Positions 28,795 through 37,488 of a stretch of DNA of 64,000 nt are shown piece after piece. Numbering within the stretch: the first letter of the stretch is position 1; every line of letters starts with the position of its first letter. Under the pieces are notes generated by a model that saw only the letters and a program-made list of their open reading frames with translations, made no database searches and was not told the DNA's origin. Position numbers and translations under genes: made by a program. Origin of the DNA: Novosphingobium aureum (GTDB taxonomy: Bacteria > Pseudomonadota > Alphaproteobacteria > Sphingomonadales > Sphingomonadaceae); NCBI RefSeq assembly GCF_015865035.1, contig NZ_JADZGI010000001.1, positions 62,001-126,000 of the forward strand. The letters are read 5' to 3'.

Positions 28795-30288
28795 TCAGCC
28801 GGTGCGGCGCACCGCACCCTTGTGCGAGCCCATGCCCTTGGGGCCGCGCGAGCGGAACCGGCGCTGGCCCTGGCCCTGCTCGTCGCCAGCGTGCTCGCGA
28901 CGCTGCTCGCTGCCGCCCTGACGCGAGCCGCCATCACCCCGGCCGCCTTCACGACGCCCGCCTTCGCGGCGACCACCGTCGCGGCCACCGTTCTCACTGC
29001 GGGGCTTGCCCTCGCCGCGCGGCTTGCCGCCGCCCTGACCGCCACGACCGCGACCGCCGCCCTGCTGGCCACCGCCCGAGGGCTTGCGGGCAGGTGCGGG
29101 CAGGCGACGGGCCTCGACCACGAAGTCCTCGGGCAGGCCGAGCGCGGTCAGCTTGACGCGCGTCAGACGCTCGATGTCGCGGATGTAGGGCTTCTCGTCC
29201 GGCGCGACGAAGCTCACTGCCACGCCGTCGGCGCCCGCACGCGCGGTGCGGCCGATACGGTGGACGTACTGCTCGGGCACGTTCGGGATCTCGAAGTTGT
29301 AGACGTGGGAAACGCCCGAGACGTCGATGCCGCGTGCGGCGATGTCGGTCGCGACGAGGACGCGGATCGTGCCCTGGCGGAAACCGCCGAGCGCCGCGGT
29401 GCGCTGCGCCTGGCTCTTGTTGCCGTGAATCGCGGCCGCCGGAATGCCGGCTGCGGTTAGGTGGCGCACCACGCGGTCCGCACCGTGCTTGGTGCGGGTG
29501 AAGACGAGCGCGCGGTCGATCGCGCCGTGCTCGGCCTTCTCGGCTGCGTCCTCGGCAAGACCCTCGCGCAGGCGAATGGTCAGCAGCGCCTGCTTCTCGG
29601 CCTGGTTGATGAAGGTCGCATACTGCTCGACACGCTCGGCAGTGGTCGACTGGGGAGCGACCTCGACCTTGACCGGGTTGTTGATGAACTGCTTGCCCAG
29701 CTCGGCGATCGCCTGGGGCATGGTCGCCGAGAAGAACAGGCTCTGGCGCTGCTTGGGGAGCAGCGCAGCAACGCGCTTGAGCGGAACGATGAAGCCCAGG
29801 TCCATCATCTGGTCGGCCTCGTCGAGCACGAAGATCTCGACGTGCTTGAGCGTCAGCGCGCGGCTGTCGATGAGGTCGAGCAGGCGGCCCGGCGTCGCGA
29901 CGAGGACATCGCAGCCACGCTCGAGCGCGCGGGCCTGCTTGCCCGCCGGAACGCCACCGAAGATGCACTGGATCGAGAGATTGAGGAACTTGGCATAGCC
30001 GCGCATGTTGTCGGCGATCTGCGCTGCCAGCTCACGCGTGGGCGAGAGCACCAGCATGCGGCAGCCCGCGTTCTGGCGCGGCTTGGGGTCGGCGGCGAGG
30101 CGGTGCAGCGAGGGCAGCGAGAAGGCTGCGGTCTTGCCGGTACCGGTCTGCGCGATGCCGAGCAGGTCGCGGCCCTCGAGCAGCGAGGGGATCGACTTGC
30201 GCTGGATCGGCGAGGGATCGGTGTAGCCCTTGGCTTCGAGCGCGCGGAGAATGGGCTCGGCCAGACCAAGGTCGGAGAAATAGGACAT
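28795..30288 (-). CDS. rhlE: DEAD-box RNA helicase, RhlE type
   Basis: A 497-residue helicase. Motif I is AQTGTGKT, motif II DEAD (in FVLDEADQMMDLGF), motif III SAT and motif VI HRIGRTARAG. The core ends near residue 385 and is followed by a 110-residue low-complexity tail rich in Arg and Gly (RGG-like repeats), typical of RhlE-type helicases and likely to bind RNA. It acts in ribosome assembly and RNA decay, often under cold stress. The gene has a leader of about 300 bp without another gene. Confidence 0.93.
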   Translation of the reverse strand: MSYFSDLGLAEPILRALEAKGYTDPSPIQRKSIPSLLEGRDLLGIAQTGTGKTAAFSLPSLHRLAADPKPRQNAGCRMLVLSPTRELAAQIADNMRGYAKFLNLSIQCIFGGVPAGKQARALERGCDVLVATPGRLLDLIDSRALTLKHVEIFVLDEADQMMDLGFIVPLKRVAALLPKQRQSLFFSATMPQAIAELGKQFINNPVKVEVAPQSTTAERVEQYATFINQAEKQALLTIRLREGLAEDAAEKAEHGAIDRALVFTRTKHGADRVVRHLTAAGIPAAAIHGNKSQAQRTAALGGFRQGTIRVLVATDIAARGIDVSGVSHVYNFEIPNVPEQYVHRIGRTARAGADGVAVSFVAPDEKPYIRDIERLTRVKLTALGLPEDFVVEARRLPAPARKPSGGGQQGGGRGRGGQGGGKPRGEGKPRSENGGRDGGRREGGRREGGRGDGGSRQGGSEQRREHAGDEQGQGQRRFRSRGPKGMGSHKGAVRRTG

Positions 30289-30593
30289 TACGTCACTTTC
30301 GAATTTTCATGCTGGGGCGCGCCGGGAAATTGAACGAAGCGCGCGCACGGCAAGGTGTCGTTACGGGCGACCCTGCGTGAAGAAGGAAGCTTGGTTCAAT
30401 GACAACCGCTCGTCCGGGCCGGTTACGGGATTTTCCGGCTTCTCGCCGGCCCCGAGACCTCACGCCGCTCGCGGACTGCGGCACAGAATCAGACTGCGCG
30501 CGCCGGTTGCTGGGGGCCAGATAGTCGCTGCGCCGCACAAAAGCAAGATAATTGCGCTTGCCCGTCCGATCCGAACCTGCTGACCATGGCGCG
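30289..30593. other. Divergent leader region between rhlE and the DUF1289 gene
   Basis: About 305 bp that must contain the promoters of the helicase (minus) and of the DUF1289 gene (plus). I find no convincing gene. A GC-rich dyad (CCGGCTTCTCGCCGG, about 30437-30451) may form a hairpin. Long leaders are common for cold-induced helicase genes, but no known thermosensor can be recognised. Confidence 0.4.
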
Positions 30594-30785
30594 ATGAGCA
30601 AGGTCCCCTCTCCCTGCCGCAACGCCTGCGCGCTCGATTCTGCACAGCGCGTGTGCCGCAGTTGCCACCGCACGATCGAGGAAATCGTCGCCTGGCCCCG
30701 GCTCGATGACGATGCCAAGCGTGCGGTCTGGGCCCGGCTGGAGAGGAATGCACAAGAGCAAGCCGCGAATGGTTCGATGCGATGA
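30594..30785 (+). CDS. DUF1289 small cysteine-rich protein
   Basis: A 63-residue protein matching DUF1289: PSPCRNACALD, then VCRSCHRTIEEI and a C-terminal helix. The four cysteines (CRNAC and CRSC) are spaced for a metal site, probably zinc or Fe-S. I chose the second in-frame ATG directly before SKVPSPC. The next gene starts seven bases downstream. Confidence 0.85.
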   Translation: MSKVPSPCRNACALDSAQRVCRSCHRTIEEIVAWPRLDDDAKRAVWARLERNAQEQAANGSMR

Positions 30786-30792
30786 AGCCAGG

Positions 30793-31584
30793 ATGAAGCA
30801 GTTGGGTCGACGTGATCGTAGGCTTCTTGCCGGGCTGATCCTGCTCGCCGCAGGATCGGTCTGCGCGCTCGCACAGGCGATCATCGTGCGGGCCTATATC
30901 ACGTTTGCGGTCATGGGACATTGGGACTGGTTCGGGCGAACGTTTGCAGTCCGCGTCCCCGCAAAAGGACCCGAGACTTTCTGCTTTGACTGGTGTGCCC
31001 CGAAAATGCCTTTTATGGCCGGGTCCCTCGCGATGGCATGCCTCTTCGTCGCCACTGCGCTCTTGCTACAGGCCTGGCGCAAGCCATTTGCCGGGCAGCG
31101 AGACCCCAATCATGGACAAGTGCCAGAACACGCGGACGAAGCCGAGAGGGGACTGACCTTGGGGTCGGCAACATTCGAAGCCCGCATGCCGGTTTGGTGC
31201 GTGCTAGCCGAACTCTTCCTCGACACTTCCTCTGAGGAGGAAGACTACGACCGGATGGCGCAAATCCTGTGCCGCTCACCCTACACCACCGCCGAGCTTG
31301 AACAGATCCTGAGAAACGAAGTCTCGCCAGTATCCGCGTGGAACCTGTTCGATATCGCCGGCGAATGGGCGGGATGGAGCGAAGAAGACGTGCGCAGACT
31401 GATGTCGCAATGGTTTGAGAAGGCAGCTTCGAAAAACCCGACGGCCCGGCTCAAGGTCAGGGCTGCGCCACGCATGGTGCCCGATGACTGGTGGCCCCTC
31501 GCCGAGCGCCTCGAAGCTTTACGCGTTACCCCTCCCGGTCCCACTTCTGCGTCTCGGGATCGGACCCCACCACCAGCCGCCTGA
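30793..31584 (+). CDS. Two-helix membrane protein with DUF7079-like domain
   Basis: A 263-residue protein. Two membrane helices lie at about residues 11-33 (LLAGLILLAAGSVCALAQA) and 78-100 (FMAGSLAMACLFVATALLL). The C-terminal cytoplasmic part begins at MPVWCVLAELFLDT and continues YTTAELEQILRNEV and FDIAGEWAGWSEEDV, which resembles the DUF7079 family often found as a stand-alone small protein. Fusing it to a membrane anchor is unusual as far as I know. Its last 59 bases overlap mmcB on the other strand. Confidence 0.65.
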   Translation: MKQLGRRDRRLLAGLILLAAGSVCALAQAIIVRAYITFAVMGHWDWFGRTFAVRVPAKGPETFCFDWCAPKMPFMAGSLAMACLFVATALLLQAWRKPFAGQRDPNHGQVPEHADEAERGLTLGSATFEARMPVWCVLAELFLDTSSEEEDYDRMAQILCRSPYTTAELEQILRNEVSPVSAWNLFDIAGEWAGWSEEDVRRLMSQWFEKAASKNPTARLKVRAAPRMVPDDWWPLAERLEALRVTPPGPTSASRDRTPPPAA

Positions 31585-32059
31585 GCGCGGTGCGCGCAAG
31601 GCGCTCGACTTCGACCTTGCGGCGCGCGGCGGCCATCTGGCGCAAGGGCGCGGGGCGCAGGATTTCGGCGTCATAGCCGTCGGCGACGATCACCCCGCAA
31701 CTCTCGGGCAGAAAGGCCTCGGTCTCGAGCGGGGCACGGTCGAGCGAGGGCGGCAGCGCCCAGTAGAACCGGTCGCAGTAGTCGAGATAATCGGTCCACT
31801 TTCCATCGCCGAGTAAGTCTGCCCGGCTGACCTTGATCTCGACCAGAATGACCTGCCCGCGCGCGTCGATCCCCATCAGGTCGGCGCGTCGGCCATTGCG
31901 CAACATCATCTCGGGCGTGCACCAGATGTCGTTGCGCGCAAAAAGGCGCGAGACCCCGCGCACGACGTCGGCCGCAGTGGACGAACCAGTCTGGCCGACA
32001 TCGCCGCCATGCCCCTGCAAGGAGTCATTCGCGGCATTGCGGGCGAGGGGGGAGGTCAT
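31526..32059 (-). CDS. mmcB: DNA repair putative endonuclease MmcB
   Basis: A 177-residue PD-(D/E)xK-fold protein of the MmcB family, which in Caulobacter belongs to the SOS regulon. The fold signature is seen in RNGRRADLMGID (Asp) and VILVEIKVSRADLLGDGKW (E-x-K), then DYLDYCDRFYWALPP and CGVIVADGYDAEILR. An exact LexA box lies 35 bases upstream of the chosen ATG. I chose this ATG for its AGGA ribosome site; an ATG seven codons earlier is possible. It overlaps the convergent DUF7079-like gene. Confidence 0.9.
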   Translation of the reverse strand: MTSPLARNAANDSLQGHGGDVGQTGSSTAADVVRGVSRLFARNDIWCTPEMMLRNGRRADLMGIDARGQVILVEIKVSRADLLGDGKWTDYLDYCDRFYWALPPSLDRAPLETEAFLPESCGVIVADGYDAEILRPAPLRQMAAARRKVEVERLARTALRRLVVGSDPETQKWDREG

Positions 32060-32093
32060 TGTCGATTCGTCCTGCGGCATGCCCACATGATAA

Positions 32094-32108
32094 GAACATA
32101 CCAAGAAC
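32094..32108 (-). promoter_or_regulatory. LexA box (SOS operator) of mmcB
   Basis: The minus strand reads GTTCTTGGTATGTTC, an exact match to the alphaproteobacterial LexA consensus GTTC-N7-GTTC. It lies immediately upstream of mmcB. This supports induction of mmcB by DNA damage, as known for the Caulobacter gene. Confidence 0.8.
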
Positions 32109-32140
32109 TTGCAACCCGTTTCGCGGATCGGCTAGGCCTC

Positions 32141-32569
32141 TCAGCCCATCCGGCGCATCGCCGTATCCTGCGGCGGCGCAAGGGCCAGCAGCGCATCGCG
32201 CGCACGGCAAAACTCGTCCCACAATGCCAGCGCCGCCGCACGCGGATGTGCGCCGCGTGCCATTGCGGCAGCCAGCGCGGCCAGCCCGGGCTCCATGATT
32301 GCGGTCAGGTCCTCGATGCCCTGCGCAGCCAGCGCACGGTGCGCCTCGCCTGCATCGCGCATCATGGCCGGATAGGCGCGCACCAGCTGCGAGAGCGGCG
32401 GGCAAGGCATACCGCATATCGCGGCCACCGCCTCTGCGGCGTCGTGGAGCGCCGACCACTTCATGCTCAGTGCGCTCGCCGAGCCGAGACCGAAACCGGC
32501 ACGACCGGACCGCGGCATCTCTGCCTCGCCGCCTTGCTGGCCGATTCGATGGTTAGCTGTCGCACGCAT
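32141..32569 (-). CDS. Hypothetical Ala-rich protein
   Basis: A 142-residue helical, alanine-rich cytoplasmic protein. After a flexible start (residues 1-35) it reads KWSALHDAAEAVAAICGM, then QLVRAYPAMMRDAGEA and ALWDEFCRARDALLAL. An AGGA ribosome site eight bases before the chosen ATG supports this start. I do not recognise it. It lies upstream of the mmcB operator on the same strand and next to tRNA-Arg. Confidence 0.55.
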   Translation of the reverse strand: MRATANHRIGQQGGEAEMPRSGRAGFGLGSASALSMKWSALHDAAEAVAAICGMPCPPLSQLVRAYPAMMRDAGEAHRALAAQGIEDLTAIMEPGLAALAAAMARGAHPRAAALALWDEFCRARDALLALAPPQDTAMRRMG

Positions 32570-32744
32570 GATCATGGTCCTACATTCGACAGCATTGCCG
32601 AATTGCTAATACGCCGTGGCGCCTGCAGGACGCTTATCTGACAAGGCCTCGATACGATCTTGCGACTCGCGCGATGGCACGCCTTGGCCCCACGCATTTT
32701 GTCGCTGGCCACCATGCCCGCGCTCTGCTAGTCGCCCATCGACT

Positions 32745-32821
<77 letters not shown>

Positions 32822-32991
32822 GCTTTTCTGGGATTTTTGCACCCTCGGAGCTGGGGCAGTCTTGGCCGGGGAAACGGCTAGGGAAAACATTTCTAGGCTG
32901 AAGTGATTCCTATGGGGACTCAGAGTCGCTATCCAGTTGCTCTACTCGCCTTGAGCCGATAGAACAAAACGGCAATGCGAAGGGAGCGGCT

Positions 32992-34638
32992 GTGAAATTC
33001 ATCGAGGACCAGACGGCCCAAAAGCTGCGCGGCGGGTACTACACGCCTCTGGATCTCGCCTCGTTCATCGCGCGCTGGGTCGGAGAGATCAATCCCGACA
33101 AGGTCCTCGAGCCGAGTTGCGGTGATGGTGCATTCTTTCAGGCCATGTCCGATGTTGGCGGCTTCGAGAAGTCGGCCCTGACTGGCTTCGAGCTTGACAG
33201 CGACGAGGCGGGCAAGGCCACCCGTCGAGCGAAGCAGCTCAACCTTTCGAAGGCCGCCGTCCGCTCCGAGGACTTCCTCGGCTGGGCAATCGAGAACAGG
33301 GCGAAGGGCGGTGAGCGATTCGACGCCGTGGTGGGCAATCCCCCATTCGTTCGATACCAGTTCCTGCCTCCGCAATTTCAGGTCCGGGCCGCCACGATCT
33401 TTGACGAGCTCGGGCTCAAGTTCACGAAGCACACCAACGCCTGGGTGCCGTTCATACTCGCCTCAATGTCGCTGCTGCGCCCCGGGGGGCGTTTGGCGAT
33501 GGTGGTCCCGGCCGAGATCATTCACGTCACTCACGCCCAATCGCTCCGCAGCTATCTCGGCAAGGAGTGCCGGCGGCTTGTCATCATCGACCCGGAAGAG
33601 CTCTGGTTCGACGGTACGCTGCAAGGCGCTGTTATCCTCATGGCAGAGAAGCGCAGCAGCCCGAGGCAGAAGGCCGAAGGGCTCGGCATGGTGCCCGTCC
33701 GTGGACGAGAGTTCATCCGGCGTTCACCATCCGAAGTCTTCGCAGAGCCGCAGTCGATCAACGGCAAGACGGTCGCTGGCAAATGGACCCGGGCGCTGCT
33801 CGACCTCGAGACCCGTGACCTCTTCGACGAGCTCGAGGCTCATGCCGAAGTACATCGCTTTGATGACATCGCGCGCGTGGACGTGGGCATCGTCACTGGC
33901 GCGAACAAGTTCTTCCTCGTCCCTGACGCGACCGTCGAAGCCTACGGCTTAAGCAAGTACGCGCACCCGATGTTCGGGCGCAGCGAACACTGCCCGGGCG
34001 TGATTTATGACGAACAACAGCACGCAGCGAACGCCGAGAAGGGAAGCCCAACCAATTTCCTCTGGTTCGATGACGCGCCCAACAAGATGGCTAAGAGAGC
34101 GCGGCAGTACATCGAGCGCGGCGAAGCCGAGAAGCTGCACACTCGCTACAAGTGCCGCATTCGCGCCCCTTGGTACAAGGTCCCCTCGGTTTATTCGACC
34201 GAAGTGGGAATGCTCAAGCGTTGCCACGACACACCCCGCCTAATCCTCAATAAGATTGGCGCGTACACAACCGACACGGCTTACCGCATTCGCACCAAAG
34301 AAGCGGACGGTAAGCGGCTGGTCGGTTGCTTCATCAATCCGCTCACGGCCCTCAGTGCCGAGCTCGAGGGCAGGCACTATGGCGGCGGTGTCCTCGAACT
34401 CATTCCATCCGAAATTGAGCGTCTGGTCATTCCGATGCCCGAGAAGGTCGAGCTCGACTTAGCCGAGCTCGATAACTCCATACGGAACCGGCCCACGCAC
34501 GAGACGCTCGAGCGACAGGGCGAGGTAGTCCTCGGGGCACTTGGCATCTCGAAGGCGAAGCAAGCTAGCGCACTCGAGGGTTGGCGAAAGCTTCGCAACC
34601 GGCGGCATAGGACTTCGACGGAAGCGGTTCCGGCCTAG
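32992..34638 (+). CDS. N6-adenine DNA methyltransferase (type II R-M, Eco57I-like)
   Basis: A 548-residue class I methyltransferase. GGYYTPLDLASFIARW is the N-terminal family mark. Motif I (SAM binding) is VLEPSCGDGAFF near residue 40, and the catalytic motif IV is NPPFVRYQ near residue 115. The C-terminal half is the likely target-recognition domain, including APWYKVPSVY. The start is GTG after an AAGGGAG ribosome site. Its stop codon shares the palindrome CTAG with the stop of the convergent nuclease gene. It should protect host DNA from that nuclease. Confidence 0.9.
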   Translation: MKFIEDQTAQKLRGGYYTPLDLASFIARWVGEINPDKVLEPSCGDGAFFQAMSDVGGFEKSALTGFELDSDEAGKATRRAKQLNLSKAAVRSEDFLGWAIENRAKGGERFDAVVGNPPFVRYQFLPPQFQVRAATIFDELGLKFTKHTNAWVPFILASMSLLRPGGRLAMVVPAEIIHVTHAQSLRSYLGKECRRLVIIDPEELWFDGTLQGAVILMAEKRSSPRQKAEGLGMVPVRGREFIRRSPSEVFAEPQSINGKTVAGKWTRALLDLETRDLFDELEAHAEVHRFDDIARVDVGIVTGANKFFLVPDATVEAYGLSKYAHPMFGRSEHCPGVIYDEQQHAANAEKGSPTNFLWFDDAPNKMAKRARQYIERGEAEKLHTRYKCRIRAPWYKVPSVYSTEVGMLKRCHDTPRLILNKIGAYTTDTAYRIRTKEADGKRLVGCFINPLTALSAELEGRHYGGGVLELIPSEIERLVIPMPEKVELDLAELDNSIRNRPTHETLERQGEVVLGALGISKAKQASALEGWRKLRNRRHRTSTEAVPA

Positions 34639-35786
34639 TTGATCTCTATGACGAAACGCGATTGCGGGTTGGCTGGCTCGTAGAGTCTTAGGTCGCGTCC
34701 GCGCAAACCCTGTTGCTTTATGTGACCGGTAGCGCCTCCCCAATGGAGGCCCGTAGTATAGTTGCCCTGCCCAGCAGCCCAAGCGGGTTTGTGGCTCAGC
34801 GATAGGTCGAAGTCGCCAACGTATACGCCCGCTATCACTAGCGAGATGGGAACATCAGCGACATCCTTCTGCTTGGCAGCATCGTAGGTCCAATTCAGTT
34901 GCGCGAAGACCTGATTGCGGAAGTAGGTCTTTTGGTCGATCGTCTGCCCATTCACTTGATATCCCGCTTGAGTCAGGCGGAGAACCCCGGGTACGTTGCT
35001 TCCCTGATTCAGTTGCAGGTCTGACGAGGGGAGGTTGGGCTTTACCCAGACCAACTGACCGAAAGTTGGAGGGGCCGAAACGGTGGTTTGACCGCCGCCC
35101 GCAACCGGGGGCTTCGGCTTTCGAGCCTTTTTCTTTGGCGGTGCAGTTAGGGGAAGCGCGATGGGCGACTTGCTTGTTTGTGCCCCCTGCTTCCCAGCGC
35201 CGTAGGCGGTTTGCGTCTTGGGGTTTCGCTCGTCCTCGAGCAATCCCTGCTTGAGCAGATCGACAATCTGGCGGCCGGAGGTAATCGGAAAACAGTGTAG
35301 CGGATGATTGGCAACTAGGTCCGCGAAGCCGTCGAGAAAACCGTCAACGAACGCTTTGTCGGAAGCATCGGCGTGATCGAGCTCGAGATCGGCTCCTGCT
35401 TCGATGTTATTGTACAATCCCGGATGAGTCAGGTTCGCGCTGCCGATAATTGCGCGTGAGCGATTGGCGGTAGAAGCGAGATACACCTTGGGATGGAAGA
35501 TGCGACTGCGAGTAGCCGTGTCCACACCGTACAGTTGAATGCCGAGTTTTAGGAGGGCAGCCGCCGCTTGAGCAGTTGTCGAGCCGTTGCGGACACCGAT
35601 GAAGGCTCGAGTATTGCCCGCCACAGGAACAAGAGCCGCCGACACAGCGCTAACACCGGCCGAATTGGCGAACGCCGAAGAGATGAGCAGGTCCGTCATC
35701 CACGGCTCGCCAGCGAGCGAAATTAGTTGGTCTGCGTGTTTATGCCCTGCCACAATGGGCTGAAAGATCGGTCGAACTTGCGCCAT
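34635..35786 (-). CDS. PLD-fold restriction endonuclease (NgoFVII/BfiI-like)
   Basis: A 383-residue predicted restriction enzyme. The N-terminal phospholipase D domain (about residues 1-180) carries one H-x-K motif, IFHPKVYLA, followed by IIGSANLTHPGLYNN. BfiI, the model enzyme, also has a single such motif, works as a dimer and needs no metal ion. A Lys/Pro-rich linker (TAPPKKKARKPKPP) leads to a beta-rich C-terminal domain (about 245-383) likely to recognise DNA. I chose the ATG with a GTGGAA ribosome site; a GTG three codons earlier is possible. It pairs with the methyltransferase on the opposite strand. Confidence 0.85.
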   Translation of the reverse strand: MAQVRPIFQPIVAGHKHADQLISLAGEPWMTDLLISSAFANSAGVSAVSAALVPVAGNTRAFIGVRNGSTTAQAAAALLKLGIQLYGVDTATRSRIFHPKVYLASTANRSRAIIGSANLTHPGLYNNIEAGADLELDHADASDKAFVDGFLDGFADLVANHPLHCFPITSGRQIVDLLKQGLLEDERNPKTQTAYGAGKQGAQTSKSPIALPLTAPPKKKARKPKPPVAGGGQTTVSAPPTFGQLVWVKPNLPSSDLQLNQGSNVPGVLRLTQAGYQVNGQTIDQKTYFRNQVFAQLNWTYDAAKQKDVADVPISLVIAGVYVGDFDLSLSHKPAWAAGQGNYTTGLHWGGATGHIKQQGLRGRDLRLYEPANPQSRFVIEIN

Positions 35787-35839
35787 GAATTCCACTCTGT
35801 TGCGAGTGGTATGGCTAACCTCGAAGTCACTTATTTGCC

Positions 35840-35868
35840 AGCCCCTTAGGCTATACAGCGTAGGGGCT
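35840..35868. terminator. Hairpin at the end of the packaging operon
   Basis: A 7-bp perfect stem (AGCCCCT / AGGGGCT) with a 15-nt loop overlaps the stop codon of the last gene of the minus-strand operon and precedes the nuclease gene promoter region. It may end that transcript. No clear T-tract, so moderate support only. Confidence 0.4.
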
Positions 35869-36033
35869 CGTCTCGCTTACTCGATTGGCGCAGGGGACAC
35901 ACAGTCGATGGTGCAAGCCTTCGCTCTCGAAGGGCTTGCGGCACCGGAGGCAAGGCCGGGTCTCGGTCGGCATGGGCTCGCCATGCACGTCCCGGCGCTT
36001 GCGCCCCATATGCGTCAGGCCCGCGTTGCTCAC
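35851..36033 (-). CDS. Small zinc-ribbon protein
   Basis: A 60-residue protein with two C-x-x-C pairs, CLRC and CVPC, separated by 14 residues, a typical zinc ribbon of small phage proteins. The GTG start overlaps the stop of the upstream gene (GTGA). As the last gene of the operon it may act as a small regulator, but nothing more specific can be said. Confidence 0.75.
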   Translation of the reverse strand: MSNAGLTHMGRKRRDVHGEPMPTETRPCLRCRKPFESEGLHHRLCVPCANRVSETSPYAV

Positions 36034-36362
36034 GCGACCTCAAGCATCGCCAGCATTGTGCCGTAGGCCCGGCGCTGGCCTGCGTCCATCGTGTCGCGGA
36101 CGAGGTGCTGGTTGTCGGGCGAGCGGAAAACGTCCACCCACACTTCCCGCTCCCCGGGCTGGCGGATTAGCCCGAAGAAGGCACCGAGCTCCTCGACCGC
36201 CACGCCGTAGATGTTCGAGACGCGCCGGACGAGCTCGAGGGTGGGCCAGCGGTCCTTCGCTGTCGCGATGGCCCCGGCGAGCGCCACGGTGTGCGCCCTC
36301 CGGGTCCGTTCATCGAAGCGGGTCATGTAGTGGTCGAGGACCGCCTCCTCGGTCAGCTCCAT
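36030..36362 (-). CDS. Island hypothetical protein (110 residues)
   Basis: A 110-residue, mainly helical protein (LTEEAVLDHYMTRFDERT, ELVRRVSNIYGVAVEEL, AGQRRAYGTMLAML). No signal or membrane segment. It overlaps both neighbours, by 10 and 4 bases, so it belongs to the operon. I do not know the family. Confidence 0.7.
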   Translation of the reverse strand: MELTEEAVLDHYMTRFDERTRRAHTVALAGAIATAKDRWPTLELVRRVSNIYGVAVEELGAFFGLIRQPGEREVWVDVFRSPDNQHLVRDTMDAGQRRAYGTMLAMLEVA

Positions 36363-36727
36363 TGTGCGCTCTTCTCGAACACGGCGGATTGCTTCGAGCG
36401 CATCGCCGCCATCTCGGCAGCGCGCTCGCCCTTCGCCAGCTCGATCATCACCGGGTCGATGCCGGAATGGTCGAGGAGGGCCTTGCTCACGCTCACACCG
36501 GTCTGCTGCGCGATCTCGCCCGCACGCACCATAATCGCATCGGCGTAGTCTGCGGCCTTATAGAGCGGCTCAGCTTGTCCTGCGGCGATCTCGGCTGCGT
36601 TCTTGCGGATGGCGACCGAGCCGCCCTTCAGGATCACTGCGGTTGCGCCCTTCACGGCGGGCACGTCCACGGTCGAAATCTCGTTCACCGTCATATCGCG
36701 GACGATCATCTTCTTGGGCAGGGTCAT
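36353..36727 (-). CDS. Phage-like hypothetical protein (XkdF-like N terminus)
   Basis: A 124-residue protein. The start, MTVNEISTVDVPAVKGATA after a basic lead, recalls the N-terminal segment of phage XkdF-type and prohead-protease proteins. The catalytic part of such proteases is absent. The rest is helical and Ala/Glu-rich (KAADYADAIMVRAGEIAQQ). This supports a phage-morphogenesis origin for the operon; a role in capsid interaction is speculation. Confidence 0.65.
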   Translation of the reverse strand: MTLPKKMIVRDMTVNEISTVDVPAVKGATAVILKGGSVAIRKNAAEIAAGQAEPLYKAADYADAIMVRAGEIAQQTGVSVSKALLDHSGIDPVMIELAKGERAAEMAAMRSKQSAVFEKSAQWS

Positions 36728-36990
36728 TGTGCGGGTTCCTTTTCGGTAGGCAGGGAGGACAGGTCATTATCGACCTGCCGGGCTATCAGGGATGCGACCG
36801 TCTGGGCCTTCGCCCGGGATTGGCGCGGCTGGTTCAGGTAGCGGAGGAGCTCCGGCGCATTCAGCTCAAGGTCGAGCAAGAGCGTGGTGCGGAATTGGTG
36901 CATCAGCCGGGATGCCGGGTGGGCCTCGGCCCCGTACCTCTGCCGATGCGCAGCGAGGAATGCCCGGTCGGCATCGAAGAGGGCGGTCAT
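36724..36990 (-). CDS. Island hypothetical protein (88 residues)
   Basis: An 88-residue basic helical protein (DADRAFLAAHRQRYG, LMHQFRTTLLLDLELN, RAKAQTVASLIARQV). Four-base overlaps at both ends tie it to its neighbours. Family unknown; a small structural or packaging-accessory role would fit the context. Confidence 0.68.
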   Translation of the reverse strand: MTALFDADRAFLAAHRQRYGAEAHPASRLMHQFRTTLLLDLELNAPELLRYLNQPRQSRAKAQTVASLIARQVDNDLSSLPTEKEPAQ

Positions 36991-37112
36991 GCCTCCCCGG
37001 CGGCCGCGAGGGCAGCGGAGAAGCGCTCCGCTGCCTCGACCTTCGCCTTGGCCGCGTCCCGGATTGCGTCTGGCTCCGGCCCGTCAGGCCGCTGCTGCTT
37101 GAAAATTCCCAT
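36987..37112 (-). CDS. Very small ORF (41 residues) bridging the operon
   Basis: A 41-residue open frame, starting MGIFKQQRPDGPEPDAIRD and ending in an Ala/Glu helix. It overlaps the upstream gene by 29 bases and the downstream gene by an ATGA. It fills an otherwise unexplained 93-bp gap in a fully overlapping operon, which is the main argument that it is translated. The function is unknown. Confidence 0.6.
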   Translation of the reverse strand: MGIFKQQRPDGPEPDAIRDAAKAKVEAAERFSAALAAAGEA

Positions 37113-37488
37113 TGTCGTCTCCTTCCGTTCCGGTGGGGTTGCCCAAGGACGCGCGCACCGACGCGATCACGTCCCTTGCCTCGTTCGGCTCGAAGCCCGC
37201 GCCCTCGAGGTCGCTGCGGCGCAGTCGCCAGAATTGTTCGTCGAAGGCGGGCCGCTCGGCCTCGTCCCGGGCCTTCATCAGCACCCAGCGATCATAGACG
37301 CTGGCGGGCTCGCGCTCCCCGCGTATCAGGCGGTCCTCGTCCCATAGGACGGCAAGCTCGGGGCTGGCGGGGGCCTTCTCGCCCAGCTCGAACAAGGCCG
37401 CGATGCGCAGCGCGCGCCGCTCGTCCGGGGTCATCAACCGATAGCCCCCGGCGAAGGCGAGGAGGTCGAGGGCGCTGTCCCTATTCAT
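37084..37488 (-). CDS. Island hypothetical protein (134 residues)
   Basis: A 134-residue soluble protein, acidic in the middle (FELGEKAPASPELAVLWDED, RDEAERPAFDEQFWRLRR). It overlaps the terminase-like gene by 8 bases. I do not recognise it. In phages, small genes next to the small terminase are often packaging or head-joining accessories, which is only a hint. Confidence 0.68.
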   Translation of the reverse strand: MNRDSALDLLAFAGGYRLMTPDERRALRIAALFELGEKAPASPELAVLWDEDRLIRGEREPASVYDRWVLMKARDEAERPAFDEQFWRLRRSDLEGAGFEPNEARDVIASVRASLGNPTGTEGDDNGNFQAAAA

